From Aptenodytes patagonicus (taxonomy: Eukaryota > Chordata > Aves > Sphenisciformes > Spheniscidae), in NCBI RefSeq assembly GCF_965638725.1, contig NC_134963.1, positions 6,393,501 to 6,457,500 of the forward strand: a DNA stretch of 64,000 nt, given 5' to 3'. The first letter of the stretch is position 1. Each line of letters starts with the position of its first letter. The notes under the pieces are model-generated. The model worked only from the letters and a program-made list of their open reading frames with translations, was not told the DNA's origin and searched no databases. Positions 13,001 through 25,000 of this stretch are shown in pieces. The position numbers were made by a program, and so were the translations under genes.

Positions 13001-16000
13001 CTGTAGCATGTCTTCCAGCTGCTTCCTAATTCAAGCCACTGATGTTTTATATTTAAGGGAGAGGAAGAAGTCCAGGCTTTGCTGGTAGGTGTTGGTTAAA
13101 CCTGAACCTGGCATTTTTCCTAGCGTAGACAAAGCCAAACCTCTCGTTGCATCTGACCAAGTTCAGGGAAGCTGATGGTCATCATCTGTGTTGGGGCACT
13201 CATTTGATGTAACACAAGGGCATAACTGCAGAAGGATCTCACAGTCTGTATGAGCAAGGGAAAGGAGAGGAAGGGGTAACCAGGGAAGAGATGAGAGGGT
13301 TGTCCCAGGTCATGCAGCGATGGGAATGAGACCCTTTGCCCCTGCGACCTTTGTGGGGTTGAACGCAGCTCCTGGCATGGCTCGTGTTCTCAGAGTACAG
13401 CCTCTGTTTGAATTGTGTCTTGCTTGCGCTGGTGCTTTCTGCAGTAAAAAAGCCGTGCTGGCCCAGTGGGGTTGGCTGGGTTGCAGATACAGCTCAAGGC
13501 AAGGCGAAGAGAGGAGGAAAGTGCTGAGAAAGTGATGCTGGTAATGGCCTTTCAGGCACAACGTGGGCAGTGTGTGCAGCTCATCATCAGGTCAGGCTCC
13601 CACCAGGGCTCAGATCTTGGAGTCCGCGAAGCTTTTACACAGAGCAGCTTGTGGCCTGATTTTCCCTGCAGAGAACAGAACTCTTTTACCAACACTTAGC
13701 TACACATTTTCTGCTTCATACATTCCCTTTCCCTCCACTGCAGCAGGATTTGTGCGGGCACAGACACTGCTGCTGCAAACTGAGAGATCGGAGGAAGCGA
13801 ATCAGTAGCCCCGAGCAAAAAAGATCAATATTAAAATAAACCAGTTGCCAAAACAACGCCCTGTGTCAGCCGCATACTGGGATGAAATCCAAGGATATCT
13901 AAACTGGCTGAGATAGGCAGAGGATGTTGGTGTGTGGGAGTAATGTACTTGTGTTCCCCGTGGCCTCTACTGCCTGGCTGGGCACAAACCTGTGCCCTGT
14001 CTGGTACCTGGGAATAAAGTTCAGATGCTGCTGCTGCTCACGTACAGCAGAGACGGGCAATGTTAAAATGATAGTAAGTAGCTTTGCTTTTGCATGTTAG
14101 TGTCAGACCGGTGCTGCCTGCTGTGAAGTACTTGGCATTGGCATTACAAACCCTCTGCAGTGCAGGATCTTGGGATATCCCACAGACACTTAATTCGGCC
14201 TCCTGGCATCCACAGAGGGGAGAGAACTGAAATGCAGAGATTTTAGTGTGACTTTCGTCATCTCTCGGTTTACCAGTCCTGAACGTATTGTAGAATCATG
14301 GAATCGTTTAGATTGGAAATAGACCTTTAAGATCATCAAGTCCAACTGTTAGCCTAGCGCTGCCAAGTCCACCACTAAACCATGTCCCTAAGCACCACGT
14401 CTACATATTAGGTCCATTTCCCTCCAATACACGTATAAGGTCCATGCGAGCATGACTTTAAATCCTCCTTTTCTGTATTTATGTACTAAAGGGTTAGGCC
14501 ACACTTGATAAACCTCAGGTTGGGATCTAAAAATCCAGACTTGCACGTTGTACAAAAGAAGCTCTGTTTTCACAGAGACTGAGCGCTCCCCGGTCCGCCA
14601 ACACCGATTGGAGATTTAAGTGCTCAGCACCAGACTCCTTTCAATAGCCCTTACTTTAGTTTAAGGAGTGTTGGCTGTATCCATTAGCAATAAAATACGA
14701 GTTCAAATTTAGTCCCTGCCAGGCATGAAAATGTTTTCTTGATTTTTTTTTTTTCTTTTTTCATTAATGCTTCTATCTTGGAGGTGTTCATTTAAGTCTA
14801 AATGTTTCAAGAAAACAAATATCCCCTTTCTAAGGTTGTTTTTTGTTGTTCTCCTTACCTTGGTTATTTTGTCTTGATGTGAATATATGAAGTTGTGTAT
14901 ATTCACATCTGTATGTATGACACATGCTTCTGTTATTGCTGCTTGAATAAGTCTGCCTGGATTTTTCTTTGGGGTTTTTGATTTGTTTTTTGAGCTACTT
15001 ATTTTGCTTCTCTCAATCAAAGGCTGCTCCTCCAGCCACGTGTCTCTTTGCCTGCTGTGGTGTTTGCTTTCTTTTCAAACCAGAGCTCCGATGAAATGGT
15101 TTTTTTTTTCATTCCAATCAGTTCTGAAAGGTTTTTGCAGCCTTGTTTGCCTTCCTCCCCTTGAGTTCATCTTGCCCAGCCTCTGTCTGTTGGTCTAATA
15201 TTTTGATTTCCCTGTTTCAACTTTGTAGCAGATGTTGTTCAGTCTCATGGTGCCGTCTTCATGGAAAGCGCGTCCCTGTCCACCCCCATTTCAGCCCCTC
15301 AGTTCAGGGGCTTCCGGAGAGCCAGTGAGATCAGCATTGCCAGCCAGGTCTCAGGAATGGCAGACAGTTACACTGCTTCCAACATAGCCAACAGTAAGTG
15401 TTTCACCCCCTCCGAGACTACCGCTCGCTGCCGCACCGCTCTCTCAGCACCACGCACCGGGCCAGAGCCACGCAGCTTCTGTCTGTCTGTCTGGGGTTAT
15501 ACTTTCCGTTTATAACAAAAAAAAAATTTGAATTATTCCGCCTTCACCTGGTTTTGTCGTAGTCAGTGCCGCATGTTACCGTATCCCCTGGAGGAACAGA
15601 TGATATATTTGATTATAATACAGGGGCCACCGCTGTGTTATGCATGTTGGACTGTGTTGGTGATAAATTGTTAAAAAAAAAAAAAAAAAAAAAAAATTGA
15701 TAACTCTGAGTACCATTTGGCTGCTGTGTGTGGGGAGGGTTAATCCAAAGGCATGTTTCTGGGCTGCCGTTGATAAGTCGTGCCGAACTGGTAGGGATCA
15801 GCACTGCCAGATTGATGATGCAAGATGTGGCATGTGGCTTGATGCAGATCACTTAAATGTGGTCCACAAAAATGAGGACGAATAAGCCCTTCTGTAATGC
15901 TGAAAGGGAAGAACACGTTTGGCTTATTTATTACTTTGCATTAGAAATTCAGCTCTTCTGTAGCCCGCAGGGCGGCTCAGAAAGTCAGCCAGTTATGACC

Positions 16001-19000
16001 CGTATCCCAGAGCCGAATGAATAAATAAGGGATTTTTTGTTATTTTTCCCAAGACCTGTATAACTTCCCAGCTCGTACAGTGGAGACCAACAGCCTTTGT
16101 TAACGGTTCAGCCCCTTCTTCATTTCAGCTGAGGTGTGAGATTAACAGTCCGGGTCCTCAGGGACCTCTGATAACTCAGACAGAAAAAGGCTGGAAACCA
16201 AACAAATTAAAAACCCCCCAAAAAACCTTCAGCCCAAATTTTTGTCCCAGAAGGTGGTAAAAAGTTAGATACACTCCATTTCTGGCACGCTAGACTACAG
16301 GGCTGTGAACAACTCACTTCGTAATTGATTGCTGAAGTTAATAATGCTCCCTGAGGCAAGTGTTAGTTGCTGAAGGTCTGTGGGCGCTTGTCAGGGGCTG
16401 CCGTAACTTCTTGCCCTGTTTGAGGCAACGCTTGGCAGCAGGAATAAACTACCTGCGCTCTGACAAACAAGGTTTTCTTTCAAAGCATGCCCGAGAGCTG
16501 ACGCCACACACCCCGTGTGCGTTCTTATATTTGTCCCGGTAAGATATCTTGCCAAGCGCTTGCTAAATATTAATCTGCTTGGGAAGAAGGCTCCTGAGGG
16601 AGAAGGTGTTTGTTTTGTGCTGGTTTCACACCCACGGAGAGCTGCTGACCTTGGACGGCTGCGAAGCGGGGGGCGGTGGTTGTTCGTTACGAAGTGTTTA
16701 TGCCAGGGTGATGCCTAAAGGCCCACGTGACGCGATGGAGGGATCCTGCCTCTGCGAGCTGATGGCAGGATCAGGCCCACACAACGCTTGCCTCTCTCTG
16801 CTTTCCCTGTGCTCTCCCCGATTATTTAGCTTCTGTTTTGTGTAATTTATTCCTCCACGCACTTCACAGCCATCAAAACCTGTTTCTGAGATCGGAGAAG
16901 AGTCTGGCCCCGGTGCGGGCTGCGTACGCGCCCTGACCCCGTGTGCGGCCTGCCCCAAGGGCTGTCGCAGCCCCTTCCTTCGCCTTCCGAGTGCCGACAT
17001 GTCCTCTGAGCCCTGGCTCTGGCTTTGCAGCTCTTGTGCTTGACCTTATTAGCGCGGTGGTAATGTGAAGCCGTGGCATTGATGGTTGGATGCTGTCCGT
17101 GCTTATCCCGCAGGGAGAGCCGGAGGAGGTCCAGAGGGGCACCGCAAAACCATGGCTCCCTCCCAGGAGCCCTCCCTAGGGTGCCGCTTCCCTTGCACTG
17201 TGAATTTCTGGAGGATGAAACCGGTGTTGCCCGCGGCATGTGTGTGCCATAATAATAAGTGTGATTTCTGCTTTTTTTTACTTTTATTTTTCCTTTTAGA
17301 AACCAAACACCACCTTAATCATTGTAGAGGGTTTAGCCTTCTGTCCCAACTTGCCCTCCCTCACAAATCCCCTACCCAAACCTCGTCCAAGAGACGTAGG
17401 CAGCATAAACATGAAATCCCTTCGAAGGGAAGAAAGCTCAAAGGGCCATGGAGTCAGGCTGCAGGCTGTGCTCTTCGGATACCCGACCTGGACATCAAGA
17501 CAGGTATTCTGGAGAGATCCACTCTGGTTGACCTCCTTTCTCATTCGATAGTCACAGAACTTCACAACAAATCTATGCGCTTTCACTGAAGCACTTGCAA
17601 TTTCTGATTGCATTTTAACAAGTATTTCTGTCACTTTGCTCCAAAGATCGATCGTAATACAGCTAACAACTTGGCAAGAGCAGGAGTTCCTCTGGGCAGA
17701 GCTGTGGGGACAACGCTTCTGCCTCCACCACTGTCTTTTGAGCATGGAAGAGTAAATCCTGTCTGCTTCCTACAAAGAATCTGAAGTTACCCAAGCTGGG
17801 GACTTGCATGAGAAATGAAAGGTTGGGACGTGACCAGGAGCTGCCAATTTGGAAGACAGGGAGTCAGAAATGGCTGCAAGGAGGTGCCTGTGTGCTCTGG
17901 AAAAGCCATGTTGATCCATCAATGCTGCCACCCTCCTTTCCATGGCTCTTCAGAAAAGCAAAGGCCATAGGATGAGGGTGGCCTGGGCACTCGGCACAGC
18001 CAGGGCTGGGCCATGGGGATGTGCTGATGCCATAACCCTCTGCACGTTGCTGTGGTGGGAGCTTTGTGCAGGTCTCTGGAAGGAGCTGGTGGGTCCATTT
18101 TTTCAGTTCAGCATCTGTGCTCATCGCCAGCTAGATTTCCCTTAACAAGAGGGGTTTGTTGGATCGTACCTTGTACCTGGCAGCTTTCCTGGAAGCCCAT
18201 AAAAAGGGAACATTGTCACAGAGAAAAACCAAGCTTGAGAAAGCCCTTGTCAAAGCCCCAGCTTGCAACCTGCATGCAAACGCAGCTCCTCCTGTTGCTC
18301 TCTTGGTCTGATCCATCTTCTCTTTCCATTGCTGCTTTTCTGGGCCAGAGCGCATGGGGGTTGAGGACTCCTCACCGCTGGGAAAGCAGCCCACGCCTTT
18401 GGGGTCTGAGGCTTTGGGCTGAGACGTGCTCATTGCTAGGCAGTCAGAAAGGATGTGTGTGGGGGCAGAGTTCAGGGCAGCGTTGAAGTGTGGTGGTGTC
18501 CCATGGGTGAACGGTGGCTGTCGGTCCCTTGTTTGCGAGTTGTTGACTCCATGGGGGAGAAACTCTTCTGCGTTGCCTGTAACCTTGCCCACCCAAGTCC
18601 CAGTGTATTTTTCAGTCCCACGTGCAGTGGAATTCCGGCACCCCTGGACACTTTTCTTGTTGGCCGCTGCAGAGGCTGTGCTCCTGGGGAGGCTGGGCTA
18701 GATGTCTCGGTTGCTTGCAATGTGGTAGCCCAGGAGCGCAGCCAGGACTTGTTTGGAACTGCCAATCCCAGCAGCACATGCTATAGCACCCTGCCTTGTG
18801 GTGCCTTTTAGCATCTCACGTGGGCTCCCAGAATTCAGATCCTCTTTAGCGTGGCCAATATCTGGATGCTAAAAAGTCTTTTATTCCTTGGTGGAAGCTA
18901 AAGGAGTTGGATGCGGGGCTGGAGATGGCCTGGGCATGTACTGCGGTGAGCAGAGCACGCGCACCCTTCCTCCCACAGCTCCAGGGTGATGCGTTTCTGT

Positions 19001-22000
19001 CATGTTTTGGCACGTGGATTCCCAGGTCTTTGCACATGAGCCTTGGACCCCTTCCCCCAGGTCTGGACTAGCAGCCAATTAATACCTGCCCTCTAGTGCC
19101 TTCCTATTTCCTTAAATAAAAGAGAGCCCAAGTGGTGGTGCCCCTGTGTGTTCCTCCCTTGGTTTGAGCAAACACTGAGCCCTGGGTCGGTTGTTCCCAC
19201 TTAGCAGTGCGACCAGCCAGGGAGCAGCCTCCCAGCGTACCTGGAGCGAGGAGCCAGAGCCTCGAAATACCGTTGTGACGGAGGCCGCACGTGCATGTGA
19301 ACCCCCTTTGTCTGAACGAGTCTCTTGCTTCTAGTTGCTGCCAAGTGGTGGGGAACCAAAAGGATCGACTACGCTCTCTACTGTCCTGACGCTCTGACGG
19401 CTTTCCCAACGGTTGCTTTGCCACACCTCTTCCACGCGAGCTACTGGGAGTCCACAGACGTTGTCTCCTTCCTGCTGAGACAGGTACGGTCGTCCTCCCT
19501 CCCCGGATCTCCCTTGGGCTGAAAAATATTTTGGGCTCTTTTTTTTTTTTTCCACTGCACCTTCCATAACTCTCGTTGATGGGTAGAGATGAAAAAATAC
19601 CCTTTGCCACTGCAGATCCATTTTCTTCCCCTTCTTTTTCTTCCTCACCTGTGGTGTTAGCGGAGCTGCAGACGTGCAAACTTCGCGGATGTGTGCTGTC
19701 GCACCTGGTTAGTTTGAGTCTATGTTTTATCATCAGGGCAGGTTTCAGGTGGGCTTGCCAGGGAGCCATGGAGTGAGCCCAGGGCCGTTTCCTATCAGAT
19801 CACAGTGGCAAAAGTTGGTGGCACTTGTTTCTTGAAGTGAGCTGTTCTCTGCGTGTGCAGGTTTGGATCTTAAGTCTGAAACTTAAAGGAAACTTCTCAA
19901 TGTACAAATAAAAATAGCACCAAATACAATAAAACCAAAGGAGAAGTTTTGTATGAATTTGACGTGAGTTGATAGGCAGGGTTGGGCTCTCCATTTTGGC
20001 TTTCTAAGTTATTGTGGTCTCCTCTAGGAACTCAGGCCATCGTCACTGCATTGGGATTTAGCCTTCGTTCCTCCGGTACAAAGCAGTTCTCCTGAGGCTA
20101 GGTAAATGGGGATTGCTGGTGTTTGGAGTCTGCCACCTCAGACTCTATCAACCTACATTTGGCCTGAGATTTAAATGTACTGTTTAAAATGTGTTTTTCC
20201 TAAAAGAAATGTTTTTCCTTCAGTTCCTTGGGGATGAGGGGGAGTTACTTGCCTTACAAAGTATGAACCCGCCAAGGAACAGTACTTCGAGCACGGAACT
20301 GGAAAAAAACAAAACTAAAAGCAACTCTGCGGATTGTGTTGCCCACTTCGGCTCTTGGGTTTGCTTTGTGTTAGCTCAGCTGTTAAGCCGTCCCCGCTCT
20401 CTTCCAGCCTTCTCGACTGCAGCTCTCAATTATTTATGACTCTGTTGGCAAACTTTCCTTCAGTGCTATTTTCCAAGTAGTGTGGAAACCATAAACAACA
20501 GAGATGTCAGTGCTGGTGGCACCTGAGCGGTAGCAATAATCCAGTGAAACTCTTTCTTCCCGGGCTGTATCTAGCCCAGCAAGACATCTCTGTGCTTGCA
20601 CACACCTTGCTGGACCAGCTGCTGTGAATCCCCAGCCCCGCATTGAACTCAGCCTAACGGGGCTGAAGAGAGGGAGACCCGTAATTGTGCATGAGTGGGA
20701 ACAGTCACGACGGTCTCGTACACAAAATGCTCCACTCAAGAAACACCCGATTACTCGGGATTCAGCCCGAACCTGGGTCTGTAGCACAGCGTGGTGCTTC
20801 ATGTCCTGTGGCCTGAGGTACCTCTCCATCCATTCAAAGCCTGCTGGTACCTGCCTCGGTAGTTGGGCACCCCCCTTCCCCAATGCCTGTCTCTACTCAC
20901 TCGTCTCTGCCTTGAGACCAGGGTTTTTCTCATTCCCTGTCTTCTTGCTGTCCTTCCAGAGCACCACGCCACTTCTTCCCCTAATAAGGACTTGTTTATA
21001 ATCGCCTTTGAAAGTCCTCTCTGGACAAAATGTAGAAGTAAGCTGTTGAATAGTTCTAGCCTCCAAAGATTAAATCTTGTTAGAACAAGCCCAAATAGGA
21101 CTCAAAATAGATTCCCGACTTAAATAATTTTCAGTAAAACTTGTCATTTTGTTTACCTTGGATTTCCATGAACTCCCTCCCCAGCAAGATCATCCTCCCT
21201 GGGGTCCTTTTTCCATTTCCCTGGAAGAAAAACAGCTTCAGCTCTGCAAAGTGAGCTGGCCTGTGTCAGACCGCTACAGCCTGGGTCAGCTGGAGAGCTG
21301 GTGACAACATAAAATATATTCAAGACCTTGTAAAAGAGCCTATATTTGAGGCTCCTTAATTTTTTGGAGGGATGGGTTCACTAATGACTACTGCCAATTT
21401 CTGAGTTCTCCATGCAGGGTGACATCCCAGTCTTACAGCAGTCTTTGAGATGTCCCCTCACCTTTGGGGTCTGTGGTGTTATTCTACCCTTTCCCTTCTA
21501 GAGCTTAAGAGCAGTCTAGGTAGGATCTAATCCTGCTTCTCCATCCCTGCACGCACCCTGGTGACAGGCAGGAATTGCCTCCAAAGGCTGGCTGGTGGGC
21601 ATCACCTTCCCCCTCTGATCCTTGCTCCGGTGCAGTGACATCCCACCAGCACGAAGTCCTTGAGCTCTGTCAACCTCAGAGATGAAGTCAGGATGGACAG
21701 ACCCCCTGGGCACTGCCTTGTGCGTGGCCGAGCCGGACCCCTGCATGCTTCCACCGGGGTCAAATCAATAGTTTTGTCTCCTTTCAAAATGAGAGGAGCA
21801 AAAGCCGTGGAAGAGGAGCAGGCCAAAATGTGTTTAAATAGAAGTAAGAAATGAGCTGAAGGAACGGCACCTGTCGGCATGAGGCTGGTCAGAGCAGCCA
21901 GTGCTAGATCTGTTATGGGAACGGCAGAAAACGTGCGTTTGAAGGAAAACAGTCCCTCGCAGACCGTGGGAAGAGACTAATGAATGCCTGGAGGAAGGGC

Positions 22001-25000
22001 AGATATCTAAGTGCAGAGCTTGTCCTGCTGTGTTTGAGTCAGCTTTATACCTCCTGACAATCGAAATAAGCTGTGTCCCAGCCGGGATTAAGTCAGCACT
22101 GGCCACAGGCTTTGCTAGTTCAGAAGAGAACGCTTGTCCTTGCAATTAAGGGAGCAGCCCGTAAAACCTGCAAGCTGACAAGCCAAACACCTGGCAGGCA
22201 AACTCAGGCTGCCTCTGTCCAGGCATTGCCCTTACTCAGCGCTGGCTCGGGAGATGCAGAATAGCAGGGGCAAGAGGAGAGGGGTCACTGCGCAAGTGGC
22301 TGATGTGTCGGTGGGATCCGTACTCCCGCAGGTGATGAGGCACGAGAACTCGAGCGTTTTGGAGCTGGATGGGAAGGAGGTGTCTGTCTTCACCCCCTCC
22401 AAGCCCCGCGAGAAGTGGCTCCGCAAGAGGACTCACGTGAAGCTCCGGGTAAGGGTGTTTTGGGGCTGCGACAGGGGGAAGCGCTGTCACGTAGAGGGGT
22501 TTCGATTTGGGCTGCAAGAACGGCACTGAAGGCGGCCAGCGTGGGCACGGCTGTGTCTGTCCACGGCAGACAGAGGGTCATGTCGCACCGCTGGTATATA
22601 TTAGTGATTATATCCTATCCACGTAGTTGTGAAAGAGCAAACAAAAAGATCTGTACCAGTAAGGTCTCCTCTTGGCCTTGAGTCTATGTAAAATACAGAA
22701 AGCACTGGCTGTGGGTCACGGAAAGAGACGGAATGTCTTTCAAAGTCCAGTAATGCAGGTTCTCTGCTCGGTAAATGCCCTTCACTTCCAGGAAATGTCT
22801 CCAATTCCTGAAAGAGGGCAATTCGTTACCAGAGCTGAAACAATGTCAGCAAATTTCTCTGGCAGCTGTTTGTATTGCCTCTTAAATCCAAAGTGTAAGA
22901 GTTAAGAGACAGTATCAGAATTGCACGTACAAACTGCCACTGAAATTGGCTCTTCAGCCACGTACACTCAAATCCACCCCATCAATGCGGGGCACGGTCT
23001 CTCACCTCTGCCACAGGTCAAATTCTTTTCTAAAGCTGTGGGTGGAGTGGAGGCGGGGAATGGCACAGAGAAACCCACGCTCCAATTTGTCCGTTTATAT
23101 TTGGCATTTCCCTGTGAGGCTGTCTATCGCTGCAAACTTTTTTCTTCCCCCCCCCCCCTTTTTTTTTGGTCCCCCCTTTCCCTCTTGACTTGTGCAGAAC
23201 GTCACAGCCAACCACAGGATAAATGACACCATCGCTAATGAAGACGGGCCTCAGACCTTAACTGGACGGTTTATGTACGGTCCGTTAGATATGGTCACAC
23301 TCACAGGAGAAAAGGTACTGTGTCTGCTATGGGGGTTGCGCACCGTGGAGTGAAAAGCGTGGGGGACAGGGACAAAGGCGGAGCTGGTCAGTGCTCCCTT
23401 GGGCCCCGACGGGGTTTGCTACCTTTGCGTCTTGGCCAGGTTCCCCTGCTCAGACTTGTGTGGTGCCTCCTACCAGCAGCAGCGTTCATCACGGAGGTCT
23501 TTACCACCGAGGCCGGGTTTCATTCCAGCATCCTGATGTTTGGGTGCGTCTCAGCTCAGATCTGTGAAGTGCAGAGGGTGGAAGCAGGACCCAGCCCGGC
23601 TGCCGTCCAAAGGGGCTTGGGTGGAAGGTCCCCTTGCTTGGCCTGTTCTACTCGTCTGTGTCTTTAATGCTGTTGTTGACCCAGCCTTGCTGTCTTCCTA
23701 GGTGGACATTCACATCATGACCCAGCCACCATCAGGAGAGTGGGTTTACTTTGACACCGAGATCAGCAACAGCAGTGGCAGGATTTCTTACGTCATCCCT
23801 GAGAACCGGCGCCTGGGCATCGGCGTGTACCCCGTCAAGATGGTGGTCAGGTGAGGTACCTTGGAGTGCCAGGGCTTAGTTTGCAAGGGGAACAAAAGTG
23901 GAATCTGATGACTGTAGAATACGGTCCCTCCTCGTGGGTGGCTCTGATTGTTGGGTGGGTTCAGAGCCTGGTTTGCCAGCAACAGGGACAAAGCCATTTG
24001 TACTCTACAGCTGTAAGAGGAAGATCCACGTTTTATTCTGACTCCTACATCGTCAACAGGATGAAGGAGCAGGCCTTCCTCACCACAGACACGTGGCCTT
24101 GCGGTCATCTGCAAAACTGCACAACTGAGCATATTTTAAAGACCATAAACTTGTCCTTGAGGGACAGAACTTTGTACTTGTGATAATTTAGAGCCCAGAG
24201 GCTCTAGCTCAGCTCCAATGGCTGGTGTTGAGCTCTGGAAAGGGGAGGAGAGGAGCATCTTCTCAGTGGTGAACCCAGCAATGGTTTCCTGGGAGTATTT
24301 TTTTGAGTCACTGATGCCAGAGCTCCGGAGTACTGTTACCAGCCCCGCTTCAACACAGAGGCCTTCATGCAGTGCCTGTCACTGCTGTAACTGAGGGTGG
24401 CATCGCTGTTAGAGGGTTTGGGCTGGATTTGGGTGCTGCTTTGGGCTTGTGATGCGCTGCAGTACTCGGTGATGCCTTCTGAAAGAACCTCTGTATCTTG
24501 ATGCCTATAAATACCTGCGTCGCTTTCAGGGGTGACCACACGTACGCAGACAGCTACATCACGGTCCTGCCGAAGGGGACAGAGTTTGTGGTGTTCAGCA
24601 TCGACGGCTCCTTTGCAGCCAGTGTATCCATCATGGGCAGCGACCCCAAAGTCCGCGCCGGAGCGGTTGACGTTGTAAGGTCAGCTGCAGGGGCTGGGGC
24701 AGTCAGTCTGTTTTACCTTGGCATTGCTCTAGGTCTGCAATCCATTGACTTCTGGCTTTCCTTCTAGGCACTGGCAAGACCTCGGCTACCTCATTATCTA
24801 TGTCACGGGCCGCCCCGACATGCAGAAGCAGAGGGTGGTAGCGTGGTTAGCACAGCACAACTTCCCCCATGGGATCGTCTCCTTCTGCGATGGGCTCGTT
24901 CACGACCCGCTGCGGCACAAAGCCAACTTCCTGAAATCCCTCATCACAGACGTAAGCCTGGGTCTGCTGAAATATGATCGTAGCACAGGTTTAGATTGCT

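Noticed and set aside
15673-15696. Poly-A run as the tail of a processed pseudogene
   Set aside because: No gene-like or SINE sequence precedes it and no flanking target-site duplication is visible.
17086-17745. Overlapping frames of 167 (+) and 149 (-) codons in a PITPNM2 intron
   Set aside because: No family resemblance, no conserved composition and no splice context beyond chance.
19104-19769. 221-codon frame on the minus strand
   Set aside because: It overlaps the antisense of a certain PITPNM2 exon (19335-19483) and has no recognisable domain.
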